From NCBI GenBank assembly GCA_000328365.1, contig KB291798.1, positions 812,372 to 876,371 of the forward strand: 64,000 bases of DNA, written 5' to 3'. The stretch comes from Capitella teleta. Taxonomy: Eukaryota; Annelida; Polychaeta; Capitellidae. Positions within the stretch are counted from its first letter, which is position 1. Every line of letters starts with the position of its first letter. Both the position numbers and the translations under genes were made by a program. The notes beneath the pieces were generated by a model. It saw only the letters and a list, made by a program, of their open reading frames with translations. It did not search any database and was not told the DNA's origin. Shown piece by piece: positions 62,056-64,000 of the stretch.

Positions 62056-62470
62056 TCAGCATGATTCGACTATTAAGTTAACAGAAGATCGACTAAAGGG
62101 AAGAGAGTGAATAAATGGCCGAACTAGTCTATTATTGCTGACAAAACAGCTGGAATGAAAAGTTTTAAACTGGTGTAATAACTGAAGGGAAATTTCAGGA
62201 AAATTCATTAAAGAAGGAAGTATGTTACAATGAGTACGAGGAGGTACCCTCCAAATCCTGCAGACAATTTTCCGCCAGAAATTCATTAAGTGACGGTAAA
62301 TCAAATCGCCATAAAACGGCACCATAAAAGGAAGTGCAAAAATAATTAAATAACTGTGCAGCAACAATCGAACTACAAAATCCATACCTAGCTAATAGTA
62401 GATTTGCTGAGGCCACTAGTTTTAACAGAACCCTTGATTTCAGAAACTGACAGGGTTTCCTCTGTGACAA
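62056..62470 (-). mobile_element. LINE reverse-transcriptase C-terminal fragment (minus strand)
   Basis: Two overlapping minus-strand frames together show the LINE C-terminal pattern: LFNYFCTSFYGAVLWRFDLP in one frame, then RIWRVPPRTHCNILPSL and SNNRLVRPFI in another. The frame change shows it is inactive. The K-SFYG-xLW and W-xP-x-TH motifs place it near the CR1/L2/Jockey group. Confidence 0.75.
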
Positions 62471-62529
62471 AACTAGATTTTATGCCTAAAAATGTCTTTC
62501 AATATCGACACTGCTGCCTTCTTCTTCAG

Positions 62530-63235
62530 TGTGATTGACATCCAGAGCCTTGAAAACAGACTTTCTCTTGCTGCAAGGTCACCATGATGCAGACCTGACT
62601 CGTAGCGTACTTCTTTGCGTAAACAGATCCACCATTGAACCCACTCGTTGTGCCCGAAACATTGGAGTCATCTTCGATGAGAAACTCTCAATGGACCTCC
62701 ACATCACATCAACAGCGTCAACTGTAAATCACCACCTGCGGAATATAGCGCTAGTTCATTTTTTCATCTCAGAGGCCACCACTGAGAAGCTGGTCCATGC
62801 CCTCGTTTCCTCATGGATGGACTATGCAAACGCCATCCTGGCCAATCTACACTGATCTACATGCTATCCGCCTGCGCCCTCTACAGTTAGCCCAAAACAG
62901 TGCAGCAACGTGATCATGATGCACTGCGCGTCATGATCACTGATACTTTGCCAACTCGACTGGCTCTCAGTGCAGGCACGCATTTTATATAAATGTGCAT
63001 GTTGACCTGTAATGTATTCATGGTATTTCTCCTCCCTATCTAGCAGCACTGATTCAGGATACAACCCTGCCAGCATGCTCCGCTCCACTGAGACTCATCT
63101 GCTCATCCAGGCTCCTCGGAGAACTATGAAATGTGGGCACGAAGCTTTGCTGTGGCTGGTCCACGGATATGGAACCATCTTCCAGTTGAAATCTGACACT
63201 CTACCAACAGTGACTTTATAATAAAATACTGAAAA
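62530..63235 (+). mobile_element. CR1/L2-type LINE fragment (plus strand)
   Basis: The frame 62535-62855 contains KTDFLLLQG, TRCARNIGVIFDEKLSMDLH, HHLRNIALVHFFISEATTEK and LVHALVSSWMDYANAILANL, the conserved stretch after the catalytic motif in CR1/L2 reverse transcriptases. Beyond, in broken frames to 63235, come NSAAT-, SFAVAGPRIWNHLPVEI- and NSD-like pieces of the same protein end. It is 5'-truncated with several breaks. Confidence 0.85.
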
Positions 63236-63436
63236 CCTACCATTTTAATAACTAATATGAATGATTTTTTATTATCCATTTTATACACTTGTCTTTTTAT
63301 CATTCGTGTTAGTTTTCATATTATTATGCGATGAACTTGCAATTTAAAAAAATAGGGACCTGGCCGGGATCCCAAAATTAGTTCTATATAACTAGAAGTT
63401 CTATATATCCAAGTTCATAATAACGAGCTTTGACTG

Positions 63437-64000
63437 AATACTAGCAGTATTATTGTGTACAGACTCAGAAATGAAGCCTGCAAAAATATAACTAGAAACT
63501 CTATAGTGGTTCACGATCAACAATTGTTTTAAAGTATTCTAAATTTCTGGTGTCATGTACAAAGCCCTAATGACATTATTTTTGTTGTCGATTTTCTTTT
63601 TTTGAGCCACACTTGGTCAATAGCGATGGATGTGGTAGTGCATACACATACACTTAGAGCAAAGAACCAAATGAACGATGCAGTATTGCAGTTGACAGTA
63701 ATTAATTTGTTCTTATCTGGTCAGACATCATTCAGATTAATGCTACTAAAACATTTGAGAAATTATGCTATTATCGTGACTTGTTGCCAAATCAAACATG
63801 GATTGTATTCAATATACAATGACGTCAGAGGATGTCGCTATTGTTCCAAGATTAAGCTAACCCAAAACAAAACACATCTGTACTGAAACGGACATTATGC
63901 AGAAAAGAGTATGCTAGAAGGGTAGATGATGATGAGGCTCAGGCCTCCATGGCGTGGTTGGCGGCTCACAACGGCGTCTTCAGGGTCTTTCTGATTCTGA
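63437..64000. other. Right edge, nothing assigned
   Basis: AT-rich sequence with repeats of ATAACTAGAA.CTATA shared with the flank of the Tigger-like right end (about 63390 and 63488). The last 70 bases are GC-richer and open in frame, possibly the start of an exon that continues outside the window. Confidence 0.4.

Larger units (their letters stand above)
61791..63436. mobile_element. Tigger/pogo-like element containing two LINE fragments
   Basis: The left end CAGTCAAACCTCTTTATAAC (after TA) and the complement of the right end CAGTCAAAGCTCGTTATTAT match in most positions, and CAGTCAAACCTCxTTAT is a known Tigger-type terminus. The right-hand TA is displaced by two bases. Between the ends lie LINE pieces in opposite orientations and no Tigger transposase motif. 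The pairing of these two ends is inference. Confidence 0.5.

Overview
The window is nuclear DNA of an invertebrate animal. Split genes with GT-AG introns (many only 50-58 bp), animal-specific orthologues (VPS33B, ASNSD1, C1orf87, EB1/MAPRE, UTP23), fragments of several LINE families, a tRNA-derived SINE and small cut-and-paste transposons all point that way. The very short introns mixed with 1-2 kb ones recall sponges or other compact invertebrate genomes, but the phylum cannot be fixed from the sequence. A 50-N gap lies at 29200-29249.

Layout. 1-5639: no gene, only a promoter-like patch near 330-530. 5640-10993 (-): a 12-exon C1orf87-like EF-hand-related gene with a mariner-type MITE in one intron. 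11000-14900: intergenic, with a LINE 3' fragment, a possible orphan exon and a short tandem repeat. 14901-19223 (-): ASNSD1, 12 exons. 19396-26043 (+): VPS33B, 20 exons, head to head with ASNSD1 (172 bp between the start codons); its introns hold a LINE fragment, a tRNA-SINE with perfect 17-bp target-site duplications and a Tigger-like MITE. 26044-31062: LINE fragment, long TTA microsatellite, promoter-like sequence and the gap. 31063-35248 (+): EB1 (MAPRE), with two interchangeable copies of one CH-domain exon. 36920-38014: Tc1-like remnant. 38015-48891: about 11 kb without a recognisable gene, partly GC-rich and possibly regulatory. 48892-53257 (-): a 5-exon gene for an unrecognised 216-residue protein; its first intron contains an unrecognised two-exon gene on the other strand. 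53930-56575 (-): UTP23, with a mariner-like element in its second intron that itself carries a nested hAT-like element. 57540-58040: minisatellite. 58173-58851 (-): a small acidic-protein gene whose frame is interrupted by an A14 run. 59217-64000: RTE and CR1/L2-type LINE debris and a Tigger-like element.

The exon models for C1orf87-like, ASNSD1, VPS33B, EB1, UTP23 and the 216-residue gene were built by joining splice sites by hand. In each case the coding length is an exact multiple of three and the reading phase matches at every junction. The genes do not form a single pathway: VPS33B acts in late-endosome and lysosome traffic, EB1 at microtubule tips, UTP23 in ribosome assembly, and ASNSD1 resembles asparagine synthetase. 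The most interesting observations are the EB1 exon pair, an exact 12-mer (AGTGCGTTATGA) found four times, the opposite-strand gene nested in an intron, and the nested transposons.
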